64,000 nt of DNA from contig JAKGHH010000002.1 of assembly GCA_022828595.1 (NCBI GenBank), positions 38,534,222 through 38,598,221 of the forward strand. The letters are read 5' to 3'. This DNA comes from Nelumbo lutea (Eukaryota > Streptophyta > Magnoliopsida > Proteales > Nelumbonaceae). Position numbers and translations under genes: made by a program. Below, in pieces: positions 43,222-55,190 of the stretch. Numbering within the stretch: the stretch's first letter is position 1; each line of letters begins with the position of its first letter. Below the pieces are notes generated by a model that saw only the letters and a program-made list of their open reading frames with translations, was not told where the DNA came from and searched no databases.

Positions 43222-44984
43222 ACAGGTTCGAATCTTGAACCAAAAAGAAAATCAGATCTGAATCTAGGCAGATGAACAGAAGATGTTCTGCCAAGATTTG
43301 CGTAGATTATTTTCTTTATTTCAAGAAATTGTTTCTTGTTAAGGGCGATTGATCTGAAATTAATTTTTGTTAAATCCAAAATTTATTTAGAACTATTCTT
43401 TATTTATTTTGATTTAATGGGTTGTTCGAACCTGGAGATCGCAGTGCAGATTTGGCGCAGATGGTCTGTGCAAACTTTTTTTTTATTATTCATTCAATTC
43501 GGTCTGTAAATTATTTTCTAGACTGAATGTATAGGATTTGATCAAGAATGTAATTAATTAATAGAAATAGGATTTCTGTTTCTTTTTGTTTTCTTGATTG
43601 AAGAAGGCGGCGCTAGAGATTTGCAGATGGAGAGATTGCTTTCTGCGATTTGCAGTTTGTGAAACTGCAACCCTAGTGATTAACCCCTGTTTTGCAGGTG
43701 GTGCGAACAGTCCATATTTGATTTGTTATTATTTAAAATCAAAATTATTAATTTCAGATCTTTCATGAATTAATTCTTGAATTGAAAATCAGTTTCGAAC
43801 AATTTTGGATTAGATTGGAACAAAACTGTTTGGACCGAATCTAGAGTTTGAAGGGGATTGTTTTCAGTCCATTTTTCTCCATCTTGCAGTTCCAAATCTG
43901 ATGTTCAATTGCAGGGATTAATTCAGCCCATCTGTAAAGCCCAATTTTAAAGGGATATAACTGCAAAAGCCAACTCTTTTGAGAAAAACTGTATGGGCCA
44001 AACTGTTAACTGCGATTCAGCCCATATACCTAGTCGACATTAATTGTTAATGTTATGGATTTTAAATGGGCTGTTCAATGGGCTTTACAGCAGTTAATTG
44101 ATTGGATCAATTCTTCTTTTACATGTGATGCTTGGATGTTTGATGTGCTGCGACCATTGGCCATAAGGACTTGGCTCATGATGACTCGTTAGTGGCTCTT
44201 GCGCACACCATAACTGAATGCACATCATTGCCATGGTGTCCCTTAAGGTCATTGGATGACCCCTCCTTACTTGGTGCACCCCACAATCCTGAAAAGGGAT
44301 GCATGCAGAAACCCTAGCCGATTAAGGCCCATCAGAAATTTGACTTTATGAAAGTCAGTGTGAGCCACTATGGTTTGACCTAAAATTAGAACTAGGGCGT
44401 AATTTTGTTCCCTCTAGCAAATATGAGTGCATGTGATAGGAAGATCCATATGATGGACTCTCTAAAGGCCTTTCGTTATTAGCACAATGATGAGTCCTTA
44501 TGTAATGAGGAAACGCACCATAAAATTGGGCTATCCATTTGTTGTTGGATCTGTTAGAGTGTTTCATAAGATGATAGGGGCGTCATAGACCGATGTGGGA
44601 GGGGCTTCACTAGAAAATGGGAACTCTCTCACGGTACCTTGGTGTAACCTGAATATGATGGGTGTGCACTCACTAGACAGAAAGGTTTACTTGAAAATGA
44701 CTCTGAACCTTGTCTGACAGAGGCCAAAGGCAAACTCATCTGATGAGTGGATATGATCCATCATAGAAAGGTAGTGGGGTTATGCAGCTGAAACAGTTGG
44801 CTTCACGCACCCTATGTGATTTCCCACATTTCTAGAGACATTTCTCCGTCTCTGTCACTGAGTAAGGAGGGAAATCTTAGAGATGAACAAATGGGAATGG
44901 AACATAGATTAAAAACCATATCTATGTAGGGAACATGAATCAAACTAAGGTTGTGGACTAACGTCTTTGCTGCTTTATCAGAAA

Positions 44985-45790
44985 ATGGAAAATGGTCAAT
45001 TCGCAAAGCTTCTAGATGATAACAAGCTTAAGGGCCCAAACTATGCCGACTGGTACTGAAATCTTATGTTGGTCCTAACTTCTGAAAAGTTAGATAAGGT
45101 GGTGAAAAATCCTGCCCCGGAGCGTCCGGGTGATAGGGCTTCTGAGGCCCGTAGGAGGGACTACCAAGATTGGGAGGATAAGAACTCCCTAGCCCGCTGC
45201 TTTGTCATTGCCTCACTAGACAACTCAATACAGAGGCAGTTCGATCAGATCGAACTAGCCAAGGACATATTGGATAGTCTAAAGACAATGTATGAAGAGC
45301 AGAACCGTTCTACTCGACAGAAGGTCCTGAAACTGTTCATGACCGCGCAGATGTCCAAGGGGCAGAAAGTTCATGACCATTGTCTTTGGATAATGGGCTA
45401 CATTAATGAACGTGAAGCCCTTGGATCCGGGCTAGATCTTAGCACGCAAGTGGATGCCATTTTGAATTCTTTGCCCTCTTCCTTCAGTGCGTTCACAATG
45501 AACTATAACATGAATAAGCTGAATGTCAGCGTCCAAGAACTCAGCGATATGTTGTAGAGGGCCGAGGATCTACTAAAGAAGGATGAGCCTGTGGTTATGC
45601 TTGCTGAATCTAACAAATCGGGCAAGAAAAAGAGAAAGGCAAAGAAGCCCAGAAGAAAGCTGCCAAGCCCAAGAAGCAGAAGAAGAACAAGGCATCTGAT
45701 GTCTGTCACTTCTGCAAGCAGACTGACCACTACAAGAGGAACTGTCCAGCCTTCTTGGAATCTAAGAAAGGTAACGTTGAAACTTGTGTC
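44985..45790 (+). pseudogene. copia gag, broken
   Basis: MENGQFAKLLDDNKLKGPNY, then a TGA at 45058 where Arg is expected. A long open stretch follows, with ARCFVIASLDNSIQRQFDQI, TMYEEQNRSTRQKVLKLFMT and LNSLPSSFSAFTMNYNMNK (UBN2-type gag). After a TAG at 45555 and a frame change comes the CCHC zinc knuckle (CHFCKQTDHYKRNCP) at about 45707-45751. Encodes the nucleocapsid-forming protein of the family; unlikely to be made here. Confidence 0.83.
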
Positions 45791-45802
45791 ATATAGACTA
45801 AT

Positions 45803-46930
45803 ATGTTAGTTACTTCTATGCCCTGGTGTGTTAACTCTGGGGCTTCAACTCATGCGTGTAACTCACTACAAGGGTTCAAAGTTAGCAGAAGATTGAGTGA
45901 AGGCGAAGTGACACTATTCTTGGGAACGACTGCAAGTGTTGCAGCTGCAACAATAGGAACCGTAGAATTAGTCTTTAGAGAAGGAGTGCTTGTACTTAAA
46001 GATTGTCTTTATGTACATAACTTGAGAAGAAATTTAATTTTTGTTTTTAAACTGTGTGCTGATGAATATACTGTTTATTTTAGTAATATAATTACTGTTA
46101 AATGGAATAACAAATTCATCGCATGCGGGGAACTAGAAAACGGTCTCTATGTTCTACATCATTCTCTGGAAACTAACTTAACCAAAAGTATGTCGGTCGA
46201 AAATCACAAGAAAAGAACTCGTGATACAGTAAATCCCACGTGCCTCTGGCATTACCGAGTTGGTCATATCGGTGTTGATTGAATCACAAGACTAGTAAAG
46301 GATGGTCCTTTGGATTTTCTAACCGTAGAAAATCTTTCCACTTGTGAGCCTTGCCTCCAATGTAAGATGACTAAGCGGCCATTTAACGGTAAGCCTGAAA
46401 GATGTGTAGGCACATTTGACCTAATATATACTGATATATGTAGTCCCTTGAGTGATAGGACACGGAACCAACACGTGTATTTCATCACCTTTACAGATGA
46501 TTTTTCACGATATAGTTACGTGTACCTAATGAGACACAAGTCAGAATCATTTGAAAAGTTCAAAGAGTTCAGACAAGAAGTCGAGAAACATTTAGGGAGA
46601 CAAATTAAGGCACTTCAATCGGATCGAGGTGGCGAGTATCTCTCTGACGAATTCAGGGACTACTTAAAGGTCAACGGGATAGTGTCACAATTAGCTCCTC
46701 CTGCTACACCTCAACTCAATGGTGTTTCAGAGAGGAGGAATATGACCTTGTTGGACATGGTCCGGTCACTTCTCATACGCTCAGAATTACCCACATCCTT
46801 TTGGGGATATGCATTAGAGACTTTTATCTACGTGCTGAATTGGGTTCCAACCAAATCGGTTCCGAAAACTCCATATGAACTATGGACCGGAAGGAAGTGA
46901 AGTGTAAGACACTTAAACATTTGGAGTTGT
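45803..46930 (+). pseudogene. copia protease and integrase
   Basis: The protease site reads WCVNSGASTHAC at about 45824; the family has DSGA, so the catalytic Asp is Asn. Integrase follows with CLWHYRVGHIG and, after a stop at 46279, [14 protein letters not shown] (zinc-binding half). Then come [37 protein letters not shown] and [20 protein letters not shown] with its Glu, all catalytic regions present. A stop at 46898 ends the frame. Confidence 0.83.
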
Positions 46931-47146
46931 CCTGCTCATGTTAAAAGAATGAGTGCAGACAAGTTGGAATCCAAAACCAGTCGTTGCCTATTTATAGGCT
47001 ACCCAAAAGATTCTGTGGATTATCTATTCTATGACCCAAGTGAGCAGAAAGTGTTCTGCAGTCAAAATGCCAAATTCTTAGAATTCAAATACATCCTGGA
47101 CACCCATCCTTAGGAAATAGTTCTTGATCAGGAGAGCTCAGGAACA

Positions 47147-47947
47147 GTGGGAGATGTCCCACAAGTTTCAAGTAGTGACCACCCTAAAAGATCCACTCGG
47201 GTATCCAGGCCACCAATCCAATATGATTATGACCAGGATAGTTACCTGGTGGAAGCCTTGACTAGTGAGGGGGATCCCATAACTTATGCGGAAGATATGT
47301 TAGACATAGATTCTCAGAAGTGGATGGAGGCCATGAGAGCTGAGATGGACTCGATGGAGACCAATGAGGTCTGGACTCTAGTAGATCCTCCCTCCGGGGT
47401 AAAAGCAATAGGTTGCAAATGGATCTACAAGAGGAAGAAGGGCCCCGATGGCAGGATTGAGACCTACAAAGCTCGTTTTGTGGCGAAAGTTCCTGAATGG
47501 AGATCTTGGTGAAAATATCTAAATGCAGCAGCTACAAGGCTTCATTACTGTTGGTCAGGAACACATGGTATGTAAACTTAATAGATCCATATATGGACTT
47601 AAGCAGACTTTTAGGAGTTGGAACATCCGTTTTGATTTTACCGTCAAAATGTTTGATTTTGAGTAGAATCCGGATAAGCCCTGTATTTACAGGAAGTCTA
47701 GTGGGGATAAGATCACATTTTTGGTGTTGTACGTGGACGATATCCTACTCATTGGTAATCATGTAGGAATGTTGACTTCGGTCAAGGTTGGCTATTACAA
47801 CAGTTCTCAATGAAAGATCTTAGAGAGGCTTCATATATACTGGTTCTTCGATTCTATAGAGATAGATTGAAGCAGATAATTGAATTATCTAAGGCTGATT
47901 ACACTGATAAAATTGTCAAAAGATACATCATGGAAAACTCGAAGACT
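47147..47947 (+). pseudogene. copia reverse transcriptase, partial
   Basis: WMEAMRAEMDSMETNEVWTL, CKWIYKRKKGPDGRIETYKA and RFVAK are intact. Then about 60 codons are missing between RFVAK and FLNGDLGEN. Across frames the rest reads HMVCKLNRSIYGLKQT-like and LVLYVDDILLIGN (47721-47759) with the YVDD active site intact, then QFSMKDLREASYILVLRFYR and YTDKIVKRY. The element ends here. Confidence 0.82.
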
Positions 47948-47950
47948 GTT

Positions 47951-48026
47951 ACATATCTCTCAGATCTACAAGGAATTTGGATATGCTTATCTCTACTGCT
48001 ACATATCTCTCAGATCTACAAGGAAT
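47951..48026 (+). repeat. 26-bp direct repeat at the truncation point
   Basis: ACATATCTCTCAGATCTACA plus AGGAAT is present at 47951-47976 and 48001-48026, a 50-bp period. It starts within bases of where the copia homology stops. Confidence 0.92.
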
Positions 48027-49527
48027 GCAGTTTCCATCGACCTCTGACATCGTAGGCCTCTTCTTCGCCTGCTCAACCACGCAAGCCAACCCCATATTGC
48101 ATGCTACAACGTGCAACAGTTGTAGCATGCAAGAAGATTTGCAACTGCAAGGAATCCCCTCACAGTTGGAGATGGAGATGTTAAGAAGGGTAGGCCACGG
48201 ACGGAGACAGTGACAGAGATGGGGATGAGGGAAGAGGGAAGAGGAGAGGGAGGGAGGAATGAAGATCTCTAGAGATTTCGTGGGTATCAAGTTCTTGATC
48301 AATCCTTTCGGACCCAGAAGCAAAATATCTTGGCGATCAGATGTGTTCTCGGACTATGAACCACTACGGGTTATTCCCAGTTTGAATAGTAAGTTTATAG
48401 GATGCAGGGGCTCCGCCAACGATCCTAGTGGTAAAAGAACGATGAGACAGTGAGGGTCTGAGGGAAAATAACGAGGGAAGAAAAACGAGACTGAAGACAA
48501 CTTAGATTTTCGCTGGATTCAAGAAGGATTAGGAGGAGATCTCTGCCACTACAACTCCATTGTTCTCCTCGATAGAGCGGAGTTGCAGTGGCCTGACGGT
48601 GAACTGAAAAAGAAAGAACTTGGCCTAATATTCTCTCTCTCTCCCCGTCCCCTTCATTCTCTCTCCCTCTCTCTCTCTCTGTCTCCTTCGTTCTCTCTCT
48701 CGTCCCTGTTTCATCACCGACGCTCCAAGGCTACTGCAGTAGCGGCGGACCCTCCACATCCGCTCTCTCTCTCCCTGTCCCCTACCAACCTCTCTCTCTC
48801 GGTCCACATCCGACGTCTTTTTCTCTCGGTCCTTAAAATTTCCCTCAAAACTACTCAAATACAGTTCTACGACGTGTTTTTCCTAACCCGCAGTGCAACT
48901 TGGATTACATCCTCATAAGCAGAGGCAGATTTCAGGAGCAAGGTGGTGCTCGACGGAAACGATCAAGAAAGATTTACTCTTTTGATCCTTGCACTATTCG
49001 TTGTTGCGGTGATGAAACGAGTTGTAGAGAGAGAGGCCGGAGGTGGTGGATGCAACGAAATAGGGGAGAGAACAAATGGTAAGGAGAGAGAGAATGAAAA
49101 AGATAGTGAATGGTAAAATTGAATTTTAAAAAATTATAAATCATTTGGTGTCACGTGTGTACGGAATTATATATATATTAAAGCGAAAAGGTACTTTCGC
49201 CAAATGAAATTTTACGTATTGTTCATTTTTATAAATTAAAATTTCTCCATATTGCATGGGAAACAAGTGTCTCCTTCCTCTATTTTACATGTATCACACG
49301 TGTTTATTTTTCTCTTTTCTACTTCTCTCTCCCGCCATCTTCTCCTTCGATTTTCATTTTTTTATTCCCACTTTCTTCTCCTCTCTCTTCTGCTCCATCA
49401 ACTCACTCCTTTTTTATCTACCCTCTTCTTCTGATCCTACAACGGATCATTTGTTTGCCATCATGCGACGGATCATCTGTTTGCCAGTAAATGAATACCT
49501 TCTTTTGATCACCAGATCCAATGGACC
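48027..49527. other. unassigned DNA with CT-rich tract
   Basis: No coding family recognised. 48630-48810 is a CT-rich low-complexity stretch. 49300-49430 is again pyrimidine-rich. This may belong to the host-gene mosaic to the right (5' flank of the membrane-protein fragment), but I cannot show that. Confidence 0.4.
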
Positions 49528-50332
49528 GTGCATCATCACCGTTACCGTCGTCGTAAGCGCCGTCATCGCCATCGAAATTCATTGCATAACAGACACGTAT
49601 TCATAATTCTCTCCCTCTTTCTCTTGGTTACGGAAGGATTTCGGTTGGATTTGGTGGTGTTAGTGTTTCACTTGGGCAGCTGGTTGGTATTATTGATTGG
49701 GATTTTCTATCAACGATGGGGGGGGGGGGGGTTATTGGTAGGTTTTCTCTGTGGAGAACCTGATTTCACCGGGAAGCCTTTTACCAGCCCTTCCAAGGAG
49801 TTGCTCTACTTCTTTTGCTGGAAAAACCAATCTCGCATCGAGCCCGCCGTCCCTCCAACTTCCCTGGCCTCTGATGCGCAGGATGCGACTCCGGAGCTCG
49901 TGGACCCGCTGAGAACTCCACTGGAGAACCTGATTTCACCGGGAAGCCTTTCCAAGGAGTTGCTCTACTTCTTCTGCTGGAAAAACCAGTCTCGCATCGA
50001 GACCGCCGTCCCTCCAACTTCCCTGGCCTCCGACGTGCTGGATGCGACTCCGGAGCTCGTGGACCCGCTGAAATGGCACGGATTATACGGACCATCAAGG
50101 GTTTTGTTTACGATCAAGGAAGAAAGAGAAGATGCGGAGTCTCAGAAATCATCGGCGGAGAGGAAGCCGAAGAAGAGGCAGTCTTTGGAAGAATGCTTCG
50201 AGGTCACGAATAGCGAAGAACTGGAGGAAATGGTGAAGGTGGAGGTGGAGGTCGAGAGGGGGACACCGTTCACGACGCCTTGTGGTTCGCCTCCTTATTA
50301 CTTGATAAAGCTTCTCCTGATCGGTGACAGCG
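49528..50332 (+). CDS. membrane-protein / Rab-E chimeric reading frame
   Basis: An open frame of 277 codons (49528-50361) if unspliced. Residues from about 49645 match a small plant membrane-protein family of unknown function: DLVVLVFHLGSWLVLLIG (membrane helix), PSKELLYFFCWKNQSRIEPA, HGLYGPSRVLFTIKEERED and TPFTTPCGSPPYY near its end. It then passes in frame, without a stop, into YLIKLLLIGDSG, the start of Rab8/Rab-E GTPases including the first half of the P-loop. GTAAGA at 50333 is a good splice donor at the position where, as I recall, plant Rab-E genes have their first intron (phase 1). The rest of the Rab is absent. The N-terminal 40 codons are unusual and the true start is uncertain. 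It may be an expressed chimera or a dead mosaic. Confidence 0.7.
49753..50074 (+). repeat. tandem duplication in the membrane-protein part
   Basis: GGAGAACCTGATTTCACCGG recurs 170 bp apart (49753 and 49923). An 11-bp deletion in the second copy shortens the offset to 159 bp, so the shared SKELLYFFCWKNQSRIE block is read in the same frame in both copies. Each copy carries the PPTSLASD...DATPELVDPL stretch. Confidence 0.9.
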
Positions 50333-50603
50333 GTAAGAGATTCGCTATTACCGGATCATGATTTAGATTTGGAATTCTAAGGTCTTCTGGCATCGATGGT
50401 GAGAGTTCTACGACTGTGATCCTATTAAGAAGGTGCTGTTGTCAGTCTAGCAAATCTGAATTTAACAAGACCCATATCCCTAAAGTGTAGGGTCAGTTTT
50501 CACTTTATGTTACTCCAAATTAAGTAGATTTTTTCGTAGCATTTTTCAAGATATTCAGTTTAAACTTTTCTTGTGAGGGATCTCTTTAGTTTTATTTCAT
50601 CCT

Positions 50604-50869
50604 TGTAATCAGTCATGGAGAGTAGGAGACGAGAGAGAGAGAGATAAAGAAAGGGAGATACGATTGAAAGAAAAAGAAAACTATCTCTCTGCCGGTTCAC
50701 TATTTATATTAACTTAATAAAAAAGAATAGAAATTACAAGTATGCCCCTGGTGGCAAACCCTAGAAACAAACTAATAAGAAAAAAAAAGAAAAAACTAAC
50801 CGACAATATCTTAAGAAGACAACCTATTAACATCAACTATAAAGTAACAGTTAAATAAGCCTTACAACA
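50604..50869 (-). repeat. 3' LTR (minus-strand element)
   Basis: TGTAATCAGTC at its left edge and CTTACAACA at its right. Directly adjoins the polypurine tract. Confidence 0.92.
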
Positions 50870-50899
50870 CTCCCCCTCAAGTTGGGCTAAATACGTCTA

Positions 50900-51320
50900 T
50901 CATGCCCAGCTTGTCACATAATTCATTGTGCCACGAGTATGGAAGCCCTTTTGTAAGGACATCAACAACTTGTTCCTTGGAGTTGACATAATGGATGCAA
51001 ATTTCTCTTTTTTCCAATTTTCCCTTATGAAGTGTTTGTCCACCTCAATGTGCTTGGTCCTCTCATGTAAGACAGGGTTGCTAGTGATGTTCATTGTTGT
51101 CTTGTTGTCACAGTAAAGAGACATAGGATTATGAACAACAACTCCAAGCTCCCATAGAAGATTCTTTAGCCAAAGGACTTCAGCCACCCCATGTGCCATA
51201 ACTCTATATTCAGCTTCAATGCTTGACCTTGTTACCACACCTTGTTTCTTGCTTTTCCAGGTCACTAGGTTTCCTCCTACAAATGTGCAATACCCACTTG
51301 TGGGCTTTCTGTCATCCACA
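50900..51320 (-). pseudogene. copia RNase H
   Basis: DDRKPTSGYCTFVGGNLVTW, SKKQGVVTRSSIEAEYRVMA, WLKNLLWELGV, YCDNKTTMNITSNPVLHERT and KHIEVDKHFIRE are intact, with catalytic-type Asp and Glu. The last 25 codons are out of frame, and a stop just upstream separates it from the reverse transcriptase. Confidence 0.87.
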
Positions 51321-51413
51321 GCACTTGCTCAATCAGCATCTCTAAAGACTTTCACCTTTAAGTGATTATGTTTACTGAATAGTAGACCTATTCTGGGATA
51401 TTTTTTCAAGTAT

Positions 51414-52382
51414 CTAAGAACTCTCTATTGCCTCCATGTGTGGTTTCTTAGGAGAGTGCATGAATTGGCTTAGAACCCCAACTGAATAGGCAATGTCTGG
51501 ATGGGTCATGGACAAATAAATCAGCTTTTCCACCAACCTTTGGAATTGTTTCACATTTTTCAGAGGTTCACCATCACAGTCACCCAACTTGTGGTCAACA
51601 TCTATGGGAGTATCTGCTGACCTTGCACCTAATTTGCCTGTGTCATGTAATAGATCAAGGGTGTATTTCCTTTGAGAGATAAAGATACCATTTTCTGAGC
51701 GAACGACTTCAATCCCAAGAAAATACTTTAGGGGACGTAGATCTTTCACTTCAAATTTAGATGCAATGAATTGTTTCAATTTTTGTATTTCTGAACTCCA
51801 ACTTCTTGTAATGATGATATCATCCATATACACTAAAAATACAACAGCTTGTTCCTGACATCTCTTCACAAAGAGTGTATAATCATATTGACATTGTTTG
51901 AAGCCCATTTGCTGAACTGCCATGTGAAACTTACTGAACCAAGCTCTAGGAGATTGTTTTTAGCCATAAAGAGACTTTCGTAACTTGCACACCTTATTTT
52001 CACTTCCCTTGGCACAAAATCCAGGGGGTTGAACCATGTATACTTCCTCCTCTAAGTCACCATTTAGAAAAGAATTCTTTATGTCCAGTTGATGCAATTC
52101 CCAGTCAAAATTAGTAGCTAATGACAGGAGAACCCTAATTGAGTTCATCTTAGCTATTGGAGCAAAAGTCTCATCATAGTCAACCCCATATACTTGTGTG
52201 TACCCTTTGGCTACTAATCTTGCTTTGTACCTTTCAACTGTTCCATTTGCCTTGTGTTTAATCGTAAACACCCATTTATACCCCACGGGGTCTTTCCTCT
52301 TTGGAAGATCCACAAATTCCCAAGTTTGATTTTTGTGAAGAGCATTAATCTCCTTTTCATGGCATCTATCCATTCGGGGCAT
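51414..52382 (-). pseudogene. copia reverse transcriptase
   Basis: 52382-51960: HEKEINALHKNQTWEFVDLP, KWVFTIKHKANGTVERYKAR, LVAKGYTQVYGVDYDETFAP and HQLDIKNSFLNGDLEEEVYM. A nonsense codon follows LRKSLYG near 51961. 51923-51414: GFKQCQYDYTLFVKR, FLVYMDDIIIT (YMDD active site intact), FEVKDLRPLKYFLGIEV and HPDIAYSVGVLSQFM. One stop and minor changes are the only breaks. Confidence 0.88.
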
Positions 52383-52944
52383 TTTAAGGCTTCTGCAACA
52401 TTTCTAGGAACAGGGATGCAATCAATTGCAGATAGGAAGGCTCAGTATGAGGGGGAAATGTGATCATAGGAGACAAAATGGGTAATGGGGTGTTTGGTAG
52501 TGCATGACCTGACTCCCTTTTGTTGAGCAATAGGAATGTCAAGGTCATCCATAGTAGGAGTGTGGGTATCAGTAGGTGCAACAGGGATTGGACTTACCTC
52601 CTAGGAGTCTAATGGTGTCGGTTGCTCAATGTTTGGCTGCTCCACATCTCTATCACACTGTTGATCTCTACGACGTGTACGTTGGAAGACACAGAAGGGA
52701 GCAAGGTCCGAAATAGAAGGAAGAGATACTTAGCGAACCTGAACCTGCTTCTCCTCTTCCACACTACTACTCTCCCCTTGAGGAGAAGCAGGGAAGAATG
52801 GGTCAGACTCAAAGAAAGACACATCCATAGACACAAAAAACTTATGACTACATGATCAAAGCACCGATACCCTTTTTGAGAGGAATGATACCCCAGAAAG
52901 ATACAAGGAATGGACTGAGGGTCTAACTTACCTCAAGATGGAGA

Positions 52945-53660
52945 CAAATCATAGACAAAGGCATGACAACCAAAGACTCACATGGGAATGGAAAATAAAG
53001 GGGATTGAGGGTACAATAACTGATGAGGGGCCATGTAGTTCAGCATTTTGGAGGGCATGCGATTGATGACATAAGCAGCTGCAAGTATAGCATCCACCCA
53101 AAACCTTTTTGAAACATTCATGTGTAACATCATCCCACGAGCTACCTCAATGAGGTGTCTGCTTTTTCTTTCTACAACACCATTTTGTTGTGGTGTTCTG
53201 GCGCATGAGCTCCTATGAATAGATCCATGGGAGACAAAGAACTCATTTAGCTCACCATGGAAGTATTCTTTTGCATTGTCGGAGTGGAAGATCTGTATTT
53301 CAGCATGAAACTGCGAAAATATCATCCTCTAGAAGTTTTTCACAATCTTTGAAACTTCGTCTCTACTACGCATAGGAAATACCCATGTATAGCGAGAGTA
53401 ATCATCGATCAATGTGATAAAGTACTTATATGCACCCTCAGAGATTGCATTTGTAGGCCCCCATACATCAGAATACACAACATGAAAATGAACATTTGAT
53501 CTTTTATTACTTGAGTGAAAAGTTGTTCTACATTGTTTGCTCAACTGACACGTTTGACACTGGAACTCTGACACTGAACATGACTTAAATAAAATTAGAA
53601 ACAAAGACTCTACTATTTCAAATGAAACATAACCTAAACGACTATGCCACAAAAAAAAAT
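52945..53660 (-). pseudogene. copia integrase
   Basis: WHSRLGYVSFEIVESL and CQTCQLSKQCRTTF (zinc-binding), VVYSDVWGPTNAISEGAYKY with the first Asp, and FHSDNAKEYFHGELNEFF with the second. ARTPQQNGVVERKSRHLIEV carries the Glu. A stop near 53329 divides the two halves. Confidence 0.87.
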
Positions 53661-55190
53661 TTGACTCTTATTTGACTGACTATGTGATTCTGAGGATGAC
53701 ACCGAGAGACCAGCTTTGTTGTCAAGAATGTAGAGACCATCCACTAGGCTCCCTCTACCAATCGTCCTCCCAGAACTTAGGTCCTGAAAAACACATGAGC
53801 CAAGAAAAAAGGTTATACTACAGTTTAAAGAGCTTGTGATACTACTAATTGAAAGCAAATTTATAGGAAGTTTAGGGACATGCAATACACAATTCAGGTT
53901 AAGGCCATGGGGAAGAGATATTGATCATTGGCCTGCAATGGAGGAAAATGAGCCATCTAGAAGTTTTACTCTATCCCTTCTTAACAAAAGGCTATAAGTC
54001 TTAAACAAGTTTGGCTTACCGGTCATGTGGTTGGAGGCCCCTGAGTCAATGATCCAAGGGGAACCCGTGGGAGTGACATGGAATGCAAAAGCCGTATTAC
54101 CTGATGTAGAGGGAGTACCAGTGACTAAGCTATCCATTTGTCGCAAAGCCCTACCATAAGACTCTAGGTGTTCTCTAAAGGAATTCATTATATCTTCGTT
54201 GGGGTCAGAATTATTAAGGTGGTCCTAGGTAGTACCGGCAACCTGAGTATCTTGGGTTGCCACATGTGCTGCATTCTGTTGTGTTCATCTTCTTCTGACC
54301 TTGACCTTTATCCTATTCTTGATTTTTCACTGGTCACTTGGGTTTCCCGTGGATGTTTCAACATGTGTCACATGTATGCCGTGAATGCCGACAGTGGGTA
54401 CAAAACAACTTGTCTTTATCATCAGTCTTCTTAGTGTCACTTTTCTTCCCCATGGAGTTATTATTCATCGCAATCAAAGCAACTTGTTGCTCCCCCTCAG
54501 CTGTAACCATCACACTCCGCCTACTTTCTTCCGATTGAACAAGGGAGTATACCTCGTGAACCGACGACAACTCTTTGCTTCCTAGGATCTGAACCCTCAA
54601 AGGTTCATAGGCAGGGTTTAGTCCCAATAAGAAGGCAAACACACGTTGTGGAGAGACCAACTTCCTGTAGGCCTTAGAATCATCATCATGTTTCCACTCT
54701 ATAGCCTGATAATGATCAGATTCTTTCCATATGAAGGTAAGGGTTGAATAATATGAAGACAAACTACGGTTTCCCTGTTTACAAGTTGAAGATTCAGCTT
54801 GTAACCGGTAAACCTTGGCATAATGCCTTTGCTCAGAATAGGTAGTTTTGGCCTGTTCCCAGATCTCACTAGCGGTGTCTGCCCACATAAAGTTCTTCTT
54901 CACATCAGGTTCCATGGTTGCAAGGAGCCAAGACATCACCATACTATTTTCTTGGTCCTACCTATCATGTTCAGCTGTCTCACCCTTGGGTTCTTTCACC
55001 CTTCCATTTATGTAACCAGTTTTTCCCCTTGCCGTTACGTAGAGTTTTAGACTTCTAGCCCACTCCAGGTAATTTAGACCATTTAAAAGGGTAATTGGCA
55101 TGGGAAACATCATGTTTTCACCTCCCATACCAGCTGTGCTGCGGGTCGGTGTAACCCCCGATGAAGTTGATTCATAATTTGCCATAGAAT
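53634..55190 (-). pseudogene. copia gag and protease
   Basis: Gag begins MANYESTSSGVTP at about 55182, with MFPMPITLLNGLNYLEWARS and, after a stop near 54958, WLLATMEPDVKKNFMWADTA, SYYSTLTFIWKESDHY and FLLGLNPAYEPLRVQIL. A CTHCRHSRHTCDTC stretch stands for the zinc knuckle. Protease at 54188-53925 has SPWIIDSGASNHMTG (DSGA intact). The 5' leader (55200-55750) includes an A tract at 55686. Confidence 0.85.

Larger units (their letters stand above)
42100..47947 (+). mobile_element. 5' part of a Ty1/copia element, 3' truncated
   Basis: Order: 5' LTR ending TTCTTTCA at 43207, tRNA-Met primer site 43209-43221, a long leader of about 1.76 kb, gag from ATG 44985, protease, integrase, and reverse transcriptase to about 47945, where it stops abruptly. 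RNase H, polypurine tract and 3' LTR are missing. The LTR left boundary cannot be fixed; 42100 is approximate. Several stops are of the CGA-to-TGA type. Confidence 0.8.

Noticed and set aside
48583..48918. Open reading frame rich in Ser-Leu repeats
   Set aside because: It is a translation of a CT-rich low-complexity tract; the opposite strand gives equally open Arg/Glu repeats.
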